Counted from the first letter of the stretch, positions 30,048 to 40,295 are shown. The stretch is DNA of 64,000 bases from Ancylobacter sp. Lp-2 (GCF_020523795.1 NZ_JAJALI010000002.1:431690-495689), one strand, 5' to 3'. The notes: generated by a model from the sequence alone, not told the origin. Numbers and translations are program-made.

Positions 30048-31328
30048 TCAGATTCCGATGCCGATGGCCGGCCCACTATCGAGATCCGCCTTGCGGATAT
30101 GCGGTTCCAGATGCTGGCAAATCCGGCCCAACCCGTCGAGCAATCCCGTCATCGGCACCTTGGAGGGCGAAGGCTGATCGCACAGATTGGTCAACGCCGC
30201 CGCCATCTGGAGCGGGTCGCGGGCGTCCGCCCCGTACTCCATCGGGTCTTCGAGCATCCTCATCAATCCGAGTTCGGCGGCACGGGCGGCGCGGATGGTC
30301 TGCTCGAGCCGGGGCCGCGCACGCGGCACCAGCAGGGCCGGTTTGTCGAAGGACAGAATCTCGCAGAACGTGTTGTAACCGCCCATGGCGACCACGGCGG
30401 CGGCACGGTTCATCAACCGCTCGATCTTCGGATCGAACACGATGGCGTCGACCTTCGCGAGCCGCTCGATACGCTCCAGGAAATGCCCCCGCTGGGTATT
30501 GGACAGGAACGGCCCGAAGGCGATCACCGCGGGGAGGGGGATATAGGGGTCCGCCTCATAGGCGGAGATCACCCAGTCGATCAGCCCCGCCCCGTCGGCG
30601 CCGCCGCCGGTGGTGACGAGGATGAACGGCCCCTTGGTCGAGCGCGGATAGCGCATGGTGGCGAGGCCGCCCGGCACCGAGCGGCGCAGATAACCGGTAT
30701 AGACGAGGCGCGAGCGCAACTCCGCCGGCAGCGGGATGCCGTCCAGCGGGCGGTAGAACTCCTCGAGCCCGTAGACGAGCACGTCGTCATAATACTCGGT
30801 GAGCGCACGGATCGCTCCCTTGTCGTGCCACTCCACCCGGATGGCTTCCGGTCCGTCGAGCACGTCGCGGATGCCGACCACGCGCCGCGTGCCCATATGG
30901 CCCATCAGCTTAAGCGTCGGGAGCAGCTCGCCGCGAAACCCGGCCGGCTCCTTGTCGGCGATGAAGATATCCGGGCGGAACGCCTCGGCAGTCTGGCGGA
31001 TCAGCGCCTCGCGAATATTGGTGACCTGCGGCAGGCTGAGGCGAAGATTGGCGCTGGCATATTCGCCGTCCTCGCTCTTGGCGACGCTCGGCACATGCAC
31101 GAAATCAATGCCCGGCGCGAAATTGAAGCTGCCGGCGAGGGCGGAGCCACAGATGATCAGGATGGACAGGTTGTCATGCGCGCCCACCAGCGCATTGGCG
31201 ATGGCTCGCGTACGGCGGATATGCCCCAGCCCATAGGTGTCGTGGCTGTACATCAGGATGCGTGGCGTGGCCTTGCCCGGCCGGCCGGCCTCCGCGATCG
31301 ATGGCACCGGCATACGAGGAACTTCCAT
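30048..31328 (-). CDS. MurG-like glycosyltransferase
   Basis: About 426 aa. The body begins with ILMYSHDTYGLGHIRRTRAIANAL, the glycine-rich loop of GT28-like enzymes. The C-terminal half carries ILVTTGGGADG and MGGYNTFCEILSFDKPALLVPR, then EQTIRAARAAELG. It therefore resembles the first half of the fusion protein at 25655, and the two may be paralogues. The start is ATG 31328 or ATG 31313; the latter has GGAAG eight bases ahead. It is first gene of the four-gene cluster. Confidence 0.8.
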   Translation of the reverse strand: MEVPRMPVPSIAEAGRPGKATPRILMYSHDTYGLGHIRRTRAIANALVGAHDNLSILIICGSALAGSFNFAPGIDFVHVPSVAKSEDGEYASANLRLSLPQVTNIREALIRQTAEAFRPDIFIADKEPAGFRGELLPTLKLMGHMGTRRVVGIRDVLDGPEAIRVEWHDKGAIRALTEYYDDVLVYGLEEFYRPLDGIPLPAELRSRLVYTGYLRRSVPGGLATMRYPRSTKGPFILVTTGGGADGAGLIDWVISAYEADPYIPLPAVIAFGPFLSNTQRGHFLERIERLAKVDAIVFDPKIERLMNRAAAVVAMGGYNTFCEILSFDKPALLVPRARPRLEQTIRAARAAELGLMRMLEDPMEYGADARDPLQMAAALTNLCDQPSPSKVPMTGLLDGLGRICQHLEPHIRKADLDSGPAIGIGI

Positions 31329-31490
31329 CAAATCATCCACTTGCGAGCGTCCGCCAAGCCTGTGCGAGGCAAGGCTTTCGCCCTGCGCCATCCCCGGTGG
31401 CCTACCGGGGAAATCGTAGGGCTGAGATGCCCGTTCTGTCGAGCGGACTCGATTATGCCTAGCCGAGATTCGATCAAAAGTAGAGGCCCC

Positions 31491-31538
31491 AAAAACCACG
31501 CTCCCGATCTTGTTCGCCGTGCGGCGTCCGGGAGCGTG
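31491..31538 (-). terminator. Rho-independent terminator downstream of mazG
   Basis: A perfect 10-bp stem, CACGCTCCCG (31497-31506) with CGGGAGCGTG (31529-31538). Read on the - strand it is followed by TTTTT (31495-31491). The 22-base loop contains a second small stem (CGCC/GGCG). It lies 33 bases after the mazG stop and separates mazG from the glycosyltransferase cluster. Confidence 0.8.
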
Positions 31539-31570
31539 CCGATCGAAAATTTCCGTCGCCGTTGAACCAC

Positions 31571-32395
31571 TTAGCCGAGTGATTTGGCCTCCTGCCACAA
31601 GGCCTCCATCTCGGCGAGACTGGCGTCGGCCGGACGGCGCTCCTCTCGGGCCAGCGCATCCTCGATATGAGCGAAGCGCCGGATAAACTTGTCGTTGGTG
31701 CCGCGCAGCGCCGCTTCGGGATCGACGCCGAGGTGACGGGCGAGGTTGGCAACCGCGAATAACAGGTCCCCGACCTCGGCGGCCGCCGCGGCACGGTCGC
31801 CGGTCGCGATCTCCGCCTCGACCTCCGCGATCTCCTCGCGGATCTTGTCGATCACCGGGCCGGCATCCGGCCAGTCGAAACCGACGGTCGCGGCCTTCTG
31901 CTGGAGCTTGACCGCGCGGGTGAGGGCAGGCGCCCCCACCGGAATGCCCGACAGCACCCGCTCACCCTCGCCGTCCGCCGGCAGGCCTCGCCGTGCCCGC
32001 CGTTCGGCCCGCAGGCGTTTCTCTTCCGCCTTGATCTCGGCCCAGGCCTGGTTGACCGCCGCGACATCGCGGCCCTGATCAGCACCGAACACGTGCGGAT
32101 GGCGCCGGATCATCTTGGCGGTGATCGCCGTCACCACGTCACCGAAATCGAACAGCTGCTGCTCGCGCGCCATCTGCGCGTGAAACACGACCTGCAGCAG
32201 CAGGTCGCCAAGCTCGTCGCACAGATCCTCGGGATCCTGGCGCGCAATGGCATCGGCAACCTCGTAGGCCTCCTCGATGGTGTAGGGCGCGATGGAGGCG
32301 AAGTCCTGCTCGAGGTCCCATGGGCAGCCGGTGACCGGGGTGCGCAGCGCCGTCATGATCTCGATGAGGCGTTCAATGTCGCGGGAGGGCGTCAC
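31571..32395 (-). CDS. mazG: Nucleoside triphosphate pyrophosphohydrolase MazG
   Basis: 274-aa all-alpha NTP pyrophosphatase that hydrolyses (d)NTPs to monophosphates. The first MazG domain has CPWDLEQDFASIAPYTIEEAYEVADAI and the metal motif DELGDLLLQVVFHAQM. The second half repeats it with VGDLLFAVANLARHLGVDPE. Full length for the family. It is last gene of the - strand housekeeping run that starts with rlpA, followed by the terminator at 31491. Confidence 0.93.
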   Translation of the reverse strand: MTPSRDIERLIEIMTALRTPVTGCPWDLEQDFASIAPYTIEEAYEVADAIARQDPEDLCDELGDLLLQVVFHAQMAREQQLFDFGDVVTAITAKMIRRHPHVFGADQGRDVAAVNQAWAEIKAEEKRLRAERRARRGLPADGEGERVLSGIPVGAPALTRAVKLQQKAATVGFDWPDAGPVIDKIREEIAEVEAEIATGDRAAAAAEVGDLLFAVANLARHLGVDPEAALRGTNDKFIRRFAHIEDALAREERRPADASLAEMEALWQEAKSLG

Positions 32396-32491
32396 GATAT
32401 CGGGGCTCCGCGTTTATCTCAGGAAGTCGCAGAAGACATATTATGGAAAATATTTTGATAGTGCTTTGGGTGAAGCTTACCGTTCAAGCCT

Positions 32492-33304
32492 CTACCCAGG
32501 CGTCGCTAATGTGATCTGCATGCCGTCATGTGCCGGCACGATGTGGGACGGCAGTTCGGCGGCCAGCCGGCGATAATCCAGATCGGTGTGCAGATTAGTC
32601 AGCACGGCGCGACGCGGCTGCATCCGCTCGATCCAGTCCAATGCCTCGCTCACCGATAGATGCGTCGGGTGCGGCGTGTAGCGCAACGCATCGATGATCC
32701 AGGCGTCGAGCCCCTCCAGATAAGGAAGGCTCTCGGCCGGAAGGTCGTGCAGATCCGGGCAATAGGCGAGGTCGCCAAAGCGGAAACCGTAGGCAATGAT
32801 CGCCCCGTGGAACATGCGGAACGCCGTCGCCTCGATCGGGCCGCCGGGACCTTCGACACGGATGGTGTCGCCATGTCCGAAGCGGTGCTCGTCGAGGATG
32901 GGCGGGTAGTCGCTGCCGGGCGGCGACTGGAAGCAGTAGCTGAACCGATTGTTGAGGATCACCGAGGTTTCGGCGTCCAGGAACACGTTCATCCGCTTGC
33001 GATGCAGGATGGTGAGCGGGCGCAGATCGTCGATGCCATGCGTGTGATCGGCATGCTCATGGGTGAACAGCACTGCGTCGAGCCGGTCCACGCCGGCATC
33101 GATCAGCTGCTCGCGCAGGTCAGGGGAGGTATCGATCAGCAGCCGGGTGACCGGCCCGCCCTCCCCGTCGGAGCGCTCCACCAGCAGCGAGCAGCGCCGC
33201 CGCCGGTTGCGCGGCTCGGCCGGGTCGCAGGCACCCCAGCCCTGCCCCACCCGCGGCACGCCACCGGAAGAACCGCAGCCGAGGATGGTGAAGGTCAGGA
33301 CCAT
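32492..33304 (-). CDS. MBL-fold metallohydrolase (PhnP/RNase Z-like)
   Basis: 270 aa. The N-terminus LTFTILGCGSSGGVPRVG, the metal-binding FTHEHADHTHGIDDLR, and a later HLSVSEALDWIERMQPRRAVLTNLHTDLDY match the cyclic phosphodiesterase-like MBL branch often encoded next to tatD and metG in Rhizobiales. The GACDPAEPRNRRRRCS segment near residue 25 resembles the accessory region of PhnP relatives. The substrate is not known. It lies 19 nt after tatD. Confidence 0.85.
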   Translation of the reverse strand: MVLTFTILGCGSSGGVPRVGQGWGACDPAEPRNRRRRCSLLVERSDGEGGPVTRLLIDTSPDLREQLIDAGVDRLDAVLFTHEHADHTHGIDDLRPLTILHRKRMNVFLDAETSVILNNRFSYCFQSPPGSDYPPILDEHRFGHGDTIRVEGPGGPIEATAFRMFHGAIIAYGFRFGDLAYCPDLHDLPAESLPYLEGLDAWIIDALRYTPHPTHLSVSEALDWIERMQPRRAVLTNLHTDLDYRRLAAELPSHIVPAHDGMQITLATPG

Positions 33305-33323
33305 GGGCGCGGACGGCTCGCTC

Positions 33324-34097
33324 TCAATGGGCGCGGGAGAACAGGCGGAAGAAATTCTCGGTGGTCAGCTCGGCAAGGGCCTCCGGGGCGATCCCGCGAG
33401 CCTCGGCCAATATACGCGCCGTCTCGACGACATATGAAGGCTCGTTGCGCTTACCCCGCCACGGATTGGGCGCGAGATAGGGCGCGTCGGTCTCCACCAG
33501 CAGCCGCTCGGCCGGCAGGGTCGCCGCAATCTCGCGCAGCGGCGCGCCGCTCTTGAAGGTCAGGATGCCCGAGAACGACACATAGCCGCCAATGGCGACC
33601 GCCCGGCGCGCCAGTTCGGCGCCGGCGGTGAAGCAGTGCAGCACGAAGGAAAAAGCGCCCTTGGCGTATTCCTTCTCCAGCACCTGCGCGACATCGTCAT
33701 CCGCCTCGCGCGCATGGATGACGAGGGGCAGGCCGGTCTGCCGCGCAGCGGCGATGTGCAGGCGGAAGCCGGCCATCTGATCGTCGCGCGGCGCGGTATC
33801 GTAGTGATAGTCCAGCCCGGCTTCGCCGATGGCCACCACCTTGGGATGGTCGGCGGCGGCGAGAAGCTCGGGGAGGGTGACGTCGCGCTCCTCACCGGCA
33901 TTGTGCGGGTGCGTGCCGACCGAGCAGAACACGTCGTGGAAGCGCTCGGCGATCGCCCTCACCTCGCCCGAACGGCGCACCCGCGTGCCGATGGTCACCA
34001 TGCGGCCGACGCCCGCTGCGCGGGCACGCTCCACTACCGCGTCGAGCTCTGAGGCGAAGTCCGGGAAATCGAGATGACAGTGGCTGTCGACGATCAT
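33324..34097 (-). CDS. tatD: TatD family metal-dependent deoxyribonuclease
   Basis: 257-aa TIM-barrel hydrolase. Metal ligands are visible in [13 protein letters not shown] (HxH), GEAGLDYHY (Glu), IHAREADDD (His), VLHCFTAG (His) and [12 protein letters not shown] (Asp). Family members act as 3'-5' DNA/RNA exonucleases in repair and quality control, and some edit D-aminoacyl-tRNA. It overlaps the metG stop by 4 nt, so the two are translationally coupled. Confidence 0.92.
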   Translation of the reverse strand: MIVDSHCHLDFPDFASELDAVVERARAAGVGRMVTIGTRVRRSGEVRAIAERFHDVFCSVGTHPHNAGEERDVTLPELLAAADHPKVVAIGEAGLDYHYDTAPRDDQMAGFRLHIAAARQTGLPLVIHAREADDDVAQVLEKEYAKGAFSFVLHCFTAGAELARRAVAIGGYVSFSGILTFKSGAPLREIAATLPAERLLVETDAPYLAPNPWRGKRNEPSYVVETARILAEARGIAPEALAELTTENFFRLFSRAH

Positions 34098-35647
34098 GCG
34101 CTCGGCGCTTCCGGCTCGACGTAGCGCGGGAACACCGGCGCCGGGGCGGGCAGGAGGGTACCGGCGACCAGACGCCCGCCCTCCCCCAGTGTGGCGAAAT
34201 CGCGGGTCTCAGCCGGAACGGCGAGCAGATCCAGCAGCTTGGCCGCGCTGTCGGGAATGAAGGACTGAGCAAGCACCGCCACCTGCCGGATCACCTCCGC
34301 GGTGGTCCACAGCACGGTGCCGAAGCGCTCCGGCGCGCTCTTGCGCAGTTCCCACGGCGCCGAGGCGGCGAAATAGCGGTTGGCATCCGCCACCACTGCC
34401 CAGATGACGGCCAGCGCCTGGTGGATCTGCTGCTCGTCCATGGCATTGCGCGCGGCCGACAGCATACCGTCGGCGCTGGCCAGCATGGTCGCGTCCTCGG
34501 CCGACAGCACGCCGCGCTCGGGCAGCACACCGCCGAGGTTCTTGGCGATCATCGACAGCGAGCGCTGGGCGAGGTTGCCGAGATCGTTGGCGAGATCGGC
34601 ATTGGTGCGGGCGACGATCGCCTCGTGGCTGTAGGAGCCGTCCTGGCCGAACGGAATCTCGCGCAGCAGGAAATAGCGCAGCTGATCGACGCCGTAGGCG
34701 GCAGCGAGATCGAAGGGGTCGATGACGTTGCCGACCGACTTCGACATCTTCTCCCCGCGATTATGGATGAAGCCGTGCGCGAACACGGTCTTCGGCACCG
34801 CAAGGCCCGCCGACATCAGGAAGGCCGGCCAGTACACCGCGTGGAAGCGGATGATATCCTTGCCGATGACGTGCAGGTCGGCCGGCCAGAACCGCTTGAA
34901 CAGTTCGCTGGCGTCGTCGGGAAAGCCGACGCCGGTGATGTAGTTGGTGAGGGCATCGACCCACACATACATCACATGCGCGTCGTCCCCGGGCACCGGC
35001 ACGCCCCAGGAGAAGGTGGTGCGGCTGATCGAGAGGTCCTGAAGACCGCCCTTCACGAAGCTCAGCACCTCGTTGCGCCGACTCTCCGGCCGGATGAAGT
35101 CGGGGTGCGCCTCGTACCAGGCCAGCAGCTTGTCCTGATAGGCGGAGAGGCGGAAGAAATAGCTCTTCTCCTCGGTCCACTCGACCGGCGTACCCTGCGG
35201 GCCGAGGCGCACGCCATCGGCGTTCACCGTGGTCTCATCCTCGGCGTAATAGGCCTCGTCGCGCACCGAATACCAGCCGGAATAGGCGCTGAGATAGATG
35301 TCGCCACTATCAGCCATGCGCCGCCAGATGTCCTGGCTCGCGGCGATGTGGTCGGCATCGGTGGTGCGAATGAAGCGGTCATAGTCGACGCGCAGCAGCG
35401 CATCCATCGCCTTGAAGCGATCGGAGTTCTTCGTCGCCCACTCGAACGGCGTCAGCCCCTGCTTTTCCGCCGTCTGCGCCATCTTCAGCCCGTGCTCGTC
35501 CGTGCCGGTGAGGAAGCGCACGTCGTAGCCGTCCAGTTTCTTGAAGCGGGCGATGGCATCGGTGGCGATCTTCTCATAGGCATGGCCGATATGCGGCGCG
35601 CCGTTCGGGTAGTCGATGGCCGTGGTGATGTAGAAGGCGGGTTTCAC
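34094..35647 (-). CDS. metG: Methionyl-tRNA synthetase
   Basis: Class I aminoacyl-tRNA synthetase, about 517 aa. The nucleotide motif is [21 protein letters not shown] and the second motif is [14 protein letters not shown]. It is the short form without the C-terminal EMAP-like tRNA-binding domain. There is no ATG at the start. GTG 35647 places FYITTAIDY right at the N-terminus, as in relatives; GTG 35665 is six codons earlier. It precedes tatD with a 4-nt overlap. Confidence 0.95.
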   Translation of the reverse strand: MKPAFYITTAIDYPNGAPHIGHAYEKIATDAIARFKKLDGYDVRFLTGTDEHGLKMAQTAEKQGLTPFEWATKNSDRFKAMDALLRVDYDRFIRTTDADHIAASQDIWRRMADSGDIYLSAYSGWYSVRDEAYYAEDETTVNADGVRLGPQGTPVEWTEEKSYFFRLSAYQDKLLAWYEAHPDFIRPESRRNEVLSFVKGGLQDLSISRTTFSWGVPVPGDDAHVMYVWVDALTNYITGVGFPDDASELFKRFWPADLHVIGKDIIRFHAVYWPAFLMSAGLAVPKTVFAHGFIHNRGEKMSKSVGNVIDPFDLAAAYGVDQLRYFLLREIPFGQDGSYSHEAIVARTNADLANDLGNLAQRSLSMIAKNLGGVLPERGVLSAEDATMLASADGMLSAARNAMDEQQIHQALAVIWAVVADANRYFAASAPWELRKSAPERFGTVLWTTAEVIRQVAVLAQSFIPDSAAKLLDLLAVPAETRDFATLGEGGRLVAGTLLPAPAPVFPRYVEPEAPSA

Positions 35648-35718
35648 GAGGCGTAATCCTGGCACGATCTGGCGGCGGCCGGACCGACAGGCTGCCTCGT
35701 GCAGGCGGTGCCGAAAGC

Positions 35719-36753
35719 TTATGGCCCTACCGCCTCGTGGAGCGATGCGAAGATCCGGAAGACGAACGTCTTGCGATCGAGATTATAGACATCCGCGTCG
35801 ATCGCAGCGCGGCGAACCTTCTCCCACACCTCCGGCAGGCGTGCAAGGCGCACGCCCGGGCTTTGCACCCTCCCCGTGGCGCGGTCGGATATCCAGTTGT
35901 CCACGGCGGCGATGAAGCTCTCGGCGCCGCCCTCACGGTCCGCCTGCAGCTTGTCGCCGAGGCTGTGAAGCGCCTTTGGATCGATACGCGGCAGCTGCGC
36001 CAGCAACTCATTGGTGGCGCGGCGCACGGCCAGGCGGTCGGCGGAGAGCAGGGCCAGCGCCTCGCGCACGCTGCCTTCGCTCGCCTCCGCCGCCTCGGCG
36101 AAGCGTTCGCGCACCAGATCGGGCATCCGGCCGGCGAGATGGTCGAGCGCCTCCGTCACCTGTTCCGGCGATAGGGCCCGCAGGGACAAGGCACGGCAAC
36201 GCGAGCGGATGGTCGGCAACAGCCGCCCCGGCGCGTGGCTGACCAGCAGGAACAGCGCGTTGTCCGGCGGCTCCTCCAGCGTCTTCAAAAGGGCATTGGC
36301 GCCCTGCGCGTTCATCTCGTCGAGCGTGTCGACGACGCAGACCCGCCAGCCTCCCAAAGCCGCCGTCGAACCGAAGAAGCTCCGCACCCGCCGCACCGTC
36401 TCGGCCGGAATGGCGGTCGGCAGCTTGCCGGCATCGTTCGGCATCCTTCGCAGGACCAGCAAATCGGGATGCGACAGCGCCGTCACCTGCCGCGACACCG
36501 GATGATCGGCGCCGATCTCCAGCGTGCCGGCCGGCGCGCGGCCGCCGGAAAGCACAAAGCGCGCAAGGCGATAGGCAAATGTCGCCTTGCCGACGCCCTC
36601 CGGCCCGCCGATCAGCAGCGCGTGCGGCAGCCGGCCAGCATCCCAGGCCTCACGCATGGCGGCCTCCGCCTCGGCATGGCCGATCAGCAGATGATTGGCG
36701 CGCGGCGTCGGCGCGGTGCCGAAGCGGTCGGCCTCGATGATGGCGTCGCTCAT
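35719..36753 (-). CDS. holB: DNA polymerase III delta' subunit
   Basis: Clamp-loader subunit, 344 aa. The AAA+ domain has Walker [11 protein letters not shown], and a RFC-box-like region follows ([19 protein letters not shown], ending [14 protein letters not shown]). The start is ATG 36753 ([12 protein letters not shown]); extensions upstream would run into tmk. The start overlaps the tmk stop by 4 nt, the usual tmk-holB arrangement. Confidence 0.93.
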   Translation of the reverse strand: MSDAIIEADRFGTAPTPRANHLLIGHAEAEAAMREAWDAGRLPHALLIGGPEGVGKATFAYRLARFVLSGGRAPAGTLEIGADHPVSRQVTALSHPDLLVLRRMPNDAGKLPTAIPAETVRRVRSFFGSTAALGGWRVCVVDTLDEMNAQGANALLKTLEEPPDNALFLLVSHAPGRLLPTIRSRCRALSLRALSPEQVTEALDHLAGRMPDLVRERFAEAAEASEGSVREALALLSADRLAVRRATNELLAQLPRIDPKALHSLGDKLQADREGGAESFIAAVDNWISDRATGRVQSPGVRLARLPEVWEKVRRAAIDADVYNLDRKTFVFRIFASLHEAVGP

Positions 36754-37466
36754 GATGTCTTCCTGGACCGGCTCCGGCCTGCCGGCAAGGGCAGGCGTTC
36801 GCCGACGACGCGCCAGATGTCGGCCGCGACGACTTCGATGTCGCGAAGGCCGTCGATCACGGCGCAACGCTCAGGCTCAGCGCGCGCGAGATCGATGAAT
36901 GCCTCGCGCAAGTGCTGGTGAAAGCTCAGGCTTTCGCTCTCGAAACGGTCGGCGGCCGCGCCGGAACGGGCGGCCGCGCGGCTGAGCCCGGCCTCAGCCG
37001 GTACGTCGAGGATCAGGGTGAGATCGGGCCGCGTCTCGCCCACCGTCACCACCTCGAGCTCGCGCAGCAGGCCGGCATCGACCTGGCCAAGCGCCCCCTG
37101 GTAGACGCGGGTGGAGTCGGCGAAGCGGTCGCAGATCACCCAGCGTCCGGCGGCGAGTGCGGGGCGGATGGTGGCGTCGAGATGATCGGCGCGGGCGGCG
37201 GCGAACAGGGTCGCTTCCGCCAATGGTCCCAAGGGCTTGGCGGCACCCGACAGGATGACGTGGCGCAGGATTTCCGCTCCCGCCGAGCCGCCGGGCTCGC
37301 GGGTGGTGACGACATCGAGCCCGGCCTGCCGCAGGCGTTCGGCAAGCAGGCGCACCTGCGTGGACTTGCCGGCGCCCTCGCCGCCCTCGAAGGTGACGAA
37401 CCGCCCCGAGACCGGCGGCCGCACGGTGCGGCGGCGTGGCGCGCGCGGCTTAAGTGGCTCTGGCAT
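36750..37466 (-). CDS. tmk: Thymidylate kinase
   Basis: dTMP to dTDP kinase, 238 aa. The P-loop is TFEGGEGAGKSTQ (about 24-36). The TMP-binding DR motif is CDRFADSTRVYQG, with TREPGGS before it. A basic Pro/Arg-rich N-terminal tail of about 20 residues precedes the domain. ATG 37466 is used; GTG 37472 is two codons earlier. The 5' end overlaps the dac gene's 3' end. Confidence 0.94.
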   Translation of the reverse strand: MPEPLKPRAPRRRTVRPPVSGRFVTFEGGEGAGKSTQVRLLAERLRQAGLDVVTTREPGGSAGAEILRHVILSGAAKPLGPLAEATLFAAARADHLDATIRPALAAGRWVICDRFADSTRVYQGALGQVDAGLLRELEVVTVGETRPDLTLILDVPAEAGLSRAAARSGAAADRFESESLSFHQHLREAFIDLARAEPERCAVIDGLRDIEVVAADIWRVVGERLPLPAGRSRSRKTS

Positions 37467-38727
37467 AAGCACTCTTCAGCTTGCTGAATCCCTCGCGGGC
37501 AAGGCCGACCACGAGTTCATAGGCGCCGTCCAGCGCCCGGCGCCAGAGCGGGCCCTCCGGCACATCCTCGGCCGCGACCAGCGGAACTTCCAGCGCCAGC
37601 TGGTCGCCGCGCATCACCCGCAGCCGGGCGAGCTCGGTCCCGGCCTTGACCGGCGCGTCGATCGGGCCCTCGTAGAGGATGCGGGCATTGATCCGCTCGC
37701 CGCCGCTGCGCGGTACCAGAAGGCGGATCGGCGCGGTGCCGACCAGAGGGATGCCGGCACGCGCGCCGCCATAAAGCGTCGCTTCGCCAACCACTTGGCC
37801 CTTATCGAACAGCAGCTGCGACTCGAAGGAACGGAAGCCCCATTCGAGCAGCTTGCGCGCGTCCTCGGCCCGTTCCTTGTCGGTCTTGGCGCCGAGCAGC
37901 ACCAGAATCAGCCGCTGCTCGCCCTGCACCGCCGAGCCGACCAGATTGAAGCCGGATTCCTTCAGATAGCCGGTCTGGAAGCCGTCCGCGCCCAAGCTCA
38001 TGCTCAGCAACGGGTTGCGGTTGTTCTGACGGATCTTGTTCCACAGGAAGTCGCTCTCGGAGTAGACCTTGTAGTTCTCCGGGAACGTGCGGATGATGTA
38101 GGCCGCCAGCCGCATCATGTCGCGCGCGGTAGTGAGTTGCGAGGGGTCCGACAGCCCGCTGGAATTGGCGAATACCGAATTTGTGAGGCCGATTTTCTTG
38201 GCCTCTTCATTCATCTTCTGCGCGAAAGCGAGCTCGTTGCCGGAAATGCCTTCGGCCAGAATCATCGTTGCGTCGTTGCCGGAGGGGATGATGGCGCCGC
38301 GCAGCAGGTCGGAAACCTTGATCGAGGTGTTGAGGCCGGCAAACATGGTGGCGCCGCCCGCGGGCGCACCGCCACGCCGCCACGCGTATTCACTGACCTT
38401 GAACTCGCTGTCGAGCGTCACCCGCCCTTCCGCAAGTTCTTGAAAAACCACGGCTACCGCCATCATCTTGGCGATGCTGCCAGGGGCGACGGGGGTATCG
38501 GCCCCTCGCTCGAACAGCACGGTGCCGCTGTCATAGTCGACCAGAATCGCCTGCGGCGTGGCGATAGCCGGCGGCTGGACCTGCGCGCTCGCGGGAACGC
38601 AAATCAGCCCGGCAACCAGAGCAGCGCCGAGGCCGATGAGGTGTACGATGAGAGCGAAACGTAGGCCGATCCGGCCGATCAGGCCAGATTCGGTGGCGAC
38701 AGGTGATGACAGCTTGCCCGACGACAT
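37450..38727 (-). CDS. D-alanyl-D-alanine carboxypeptidase (PBP5/6 family) with altered KTG motif
   Basis: Peptidase S11 of about 425 aa that trims peptidoglycan pentapeptides. A signal/anchor helix (about 16-45) is followed by LVDYDSGTVLFERGADTPVAPGSIAKMM with nucleophile Ser84 and Lys87 (SxxK). SGN is present in IIPSGNDATMI. The third motif reads DGFQTGY, with Gln251 where PBP5 homologues have Lys (KTG). The C-terminal beta domain and amphipathic anchor region are present. I chose ATG 38727; the frame stays open to 38784. Start of tmk overlaps the 3' end. Confidence 0.88.
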   Translation of the reverse strand: MSSGKLSSPVATESGLIGRIGLRFALIVHLIGLGAALVAGLICVPASAQVQPPAIATPQAILVDYDSGTVLFERGADTPVAPGSIAKMMAVAVVFQELAEGRVTLDSEFKVSEYAWRRGGAPAGGATMFAGLNTSIKVSDLLRGAIIPSGNDATMILAEGISGNELAFAQKMNEEAKKIGLTNSVFANSSGLSDPSQLTTARDMMRLAAYIIRTFPENYKVYSESDFLWNKIRQNNRNPLLSMSLGADGFQTGYLKESGFNLVGSAVQGEQRLILVLLGAKTDKERAEDARKLLEWGFRSFESQLLFDKGQVVGEATLYGGARAGIPLVGTAPIRLLVPRSGGERINARILYEGPIDAPVKAGTELARLRVMRGDQLALEVPLVAAEDVPEGPLWRRALDGAYELVVGLAREGFSKLKSAYARAT

Positions 38728-38825
38728 GGCCGACGACCCTCCGCGCAGGCCGGAAGAGTTAGCAGCCGACGCCCCGAGGAGCAATCAGCGCCTCCGGCGA
38801 CGCGCCGAACCGGTCGTCGAATGTG

Positions 38826-40013
38826 TCAGTACAGACCCTGGCCGGTGGCTGCGCCCTGCGACGGGGAGTAGCTCATGACCGGCTGCGCACCGACCACCCA
38901 GCCGGCAGCGGCAAGCGACTGCTGCTGAGTCGGCTGCGGGGCGGGCTTGGGCGCCATCTGGGCGACCGCCGCCGGCGCATTGGCCGGGACCGGACGGGCG
39001 GCGACGGGAGCGGGCCTGGCCGCCGGAGCGACCGCGACGGCGGCCGGCCGGGCAGCGGGAGCCGCGGCGACGGGCGCCGCCACCGGCTTGCTCGCCGGCT
39101 TGGGCGGCAGCGGGGCGAAGGCGACCTGCTGCGGCGCGGGAGCGGGCGGAGCCACCACGGCGGCGGCCTGCTGCGCCGGACGGGCGACGCGCACCGGACT
39201 GACGGCATAGGCGCTCGCCACCACCGGACCGGCGACCGGCGCTTCGGCGACGTCCTCGGCGCTGGGCTCGCCGAGCTCGAACGGACGGCTCGGCGGCAGC
39301 GGCACATTGGCCGCGACGGCGGCAGTGGCAGGCTTACCACCGGCCGAGGCGAACAGGCCGGAGGACAGCGCCGGCAGGCGCGGCAGCTTCGGCGCGGCCG
39401 AGGCAAGCATGGTGGTCGGGATGACCTGCTTGCCGTTCTCGCGCAGCGTGGAGGCGAGCTGGATGTCGTCCGACCCCTCAAGCGGGGCGCGGCCGACATA
39501 TTCCACCCGCACGCGGGCGGTGCCGACACGCTTGAAGCCGAGCAGATCGGCGGCGCGCGAGGAGACGTCGATGACGCGGTTGCCGTGATACGGCCCACGA
39601 TCATTGACGCGCACCACCATCGAGCGGCCATTGCTGATATTGGTGACCTTGACGTAGCAGGGCATCGGCAGGGTCGGGTGCGCGGCGGCGATCGACTGCA
39701 TGTCGAACACTTCGCCATTCGCCGTCAGGCGACCGTGGAAATCATCGCCATACCAGGAGGCGAGGCCCTCGGCGCGGTAATTGGTGTTCTCGTAGGGCGT
39801 ATAGACCTTGCCGGCCACCGTATACGGCTTGCCGACGCGATAGGTACCGCCGCCCTTGGGAACCGGATCGCCCGGCTTCACCACGCGCGGGCTCGCCGCC
39901 ACGCCGTATTTGGGATCGATCTTGCTGGTGAGCTTGTTGTCACCCGTGCAGTTGGCGACCATCAGGCCGACACCGACAAGAACCGCGACACGGCAGACCC
40001 CCGAGAGGTCCAT
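38826..40013 (-). CDS. rlpA: RlpA-like septal-ring lytic transglycosylase (lipoprotein)
   Basis: About 395 aa. The N-terminal signal ends in VANC, a lipobox-like sequence with an unusual Asn before Cys. The double-psi beta-barrel domain (about 70-165) keeps the RlpA catalytic residues: Glu in TANGEVFD, His in AAAHPTLP, Asp in VNDRGPYHG. The rest (about 200-395) is a long Ala/Pro/Val low-complexity tail. The SPOR domain that targets RlpA to denuded septal glycan is not evident. ATG 40013 gives a clean signal sequence; the frame stays open to 40073. Confidence 0.87.
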   Translation of the reverse strand: MDLSGVCRVAVLVGVGLMVANCTGDNKLTSKIDPKYGVAASPRVVKPGDPVPKGGGTYRVGKPYTVAGKVYTPYENTNYRAEGLASWYGDDFHGRLTANGEVFDMQSIAAAHPTLPMPCYVKVTNISNGRSMVVRVNDRGPYHGNRVIDVSSRAADLLGFKRVGTARVRVEYVGRAPLEGSDDIQLASTLRENGKQVIPTTMLASAAPKLPRLPALSSGLFASAGGKPATAAVAANVPLPPSRPFELGEPSAEDVAEAPVAGPVVASAYAVSPVRVARPAQQAAAVVAPPAPAPQQVAFAPLPPKPASKPVAAPVAAAPAARPAAVAVAPAARPAPVAARPVPANAPAAVAQMAPKPAPQPTQQQSLAAAGWVVGAQPVMSYSPSQGAATGQGLY

Positions 40014-40242
40014 CGAAATCAACCGCGCCGATTTTTTGCCGGCAACCCGACCTCGAGCCGTTTCCTGCCCCATGCACCCGACCGTTCCGTTGGCATCCGT
40101 CGCGGCACCTTGAACGCTGGTACCGAAATTCTAGCGGATGCGAACCCACATTCGGGACATCGGGCCACCCACCCGATCCCCCACTCCTTATGTCACAGGA
40201 GGCCGCCCAAGTGCGGCAAAAATGCGACGCACATTACAATAT

Positions 40243-40258
40243 GGTAAACAAACGGTAA
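40243..40258 (-). promoter_or_regulatory. CtrA-like box upstream of rlpA
   Basis: On the - strand the sequence reads TTACCGTTTGTTTACC, i.e. TTAC-N7-TTACC. This is one mismatch per half from the CtrA consensus TTAA-N7-TTAAC. It sits 230 bases upstream of the rlpA start in the only AT-rich patch of that gap. Cell-division genes are common CtrA targets in alphaproteobacteria, so the placement is sensible, but the match is imperfect. Confidence 0.35.
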
Positions 40259-40271
40259 GCCGACGTTCAGG

Positions 40272-40295
40272 AAAGCCCAGTCGCGACAGGGCTTT
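40272..40295 (-). terminator. Possible terminator downstream of the L,D-transpeptidase gene
   Basis: Inverted repeat AAAGCCC (40272-40278) / GGGCTTT (40289-40295) with a 10-base loop. It has the A/T ends common in bidirectional terminators but no long T-tract. It lies about 250 bases after the transpeptidase stop, further than usual. Confidence 0.35.
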
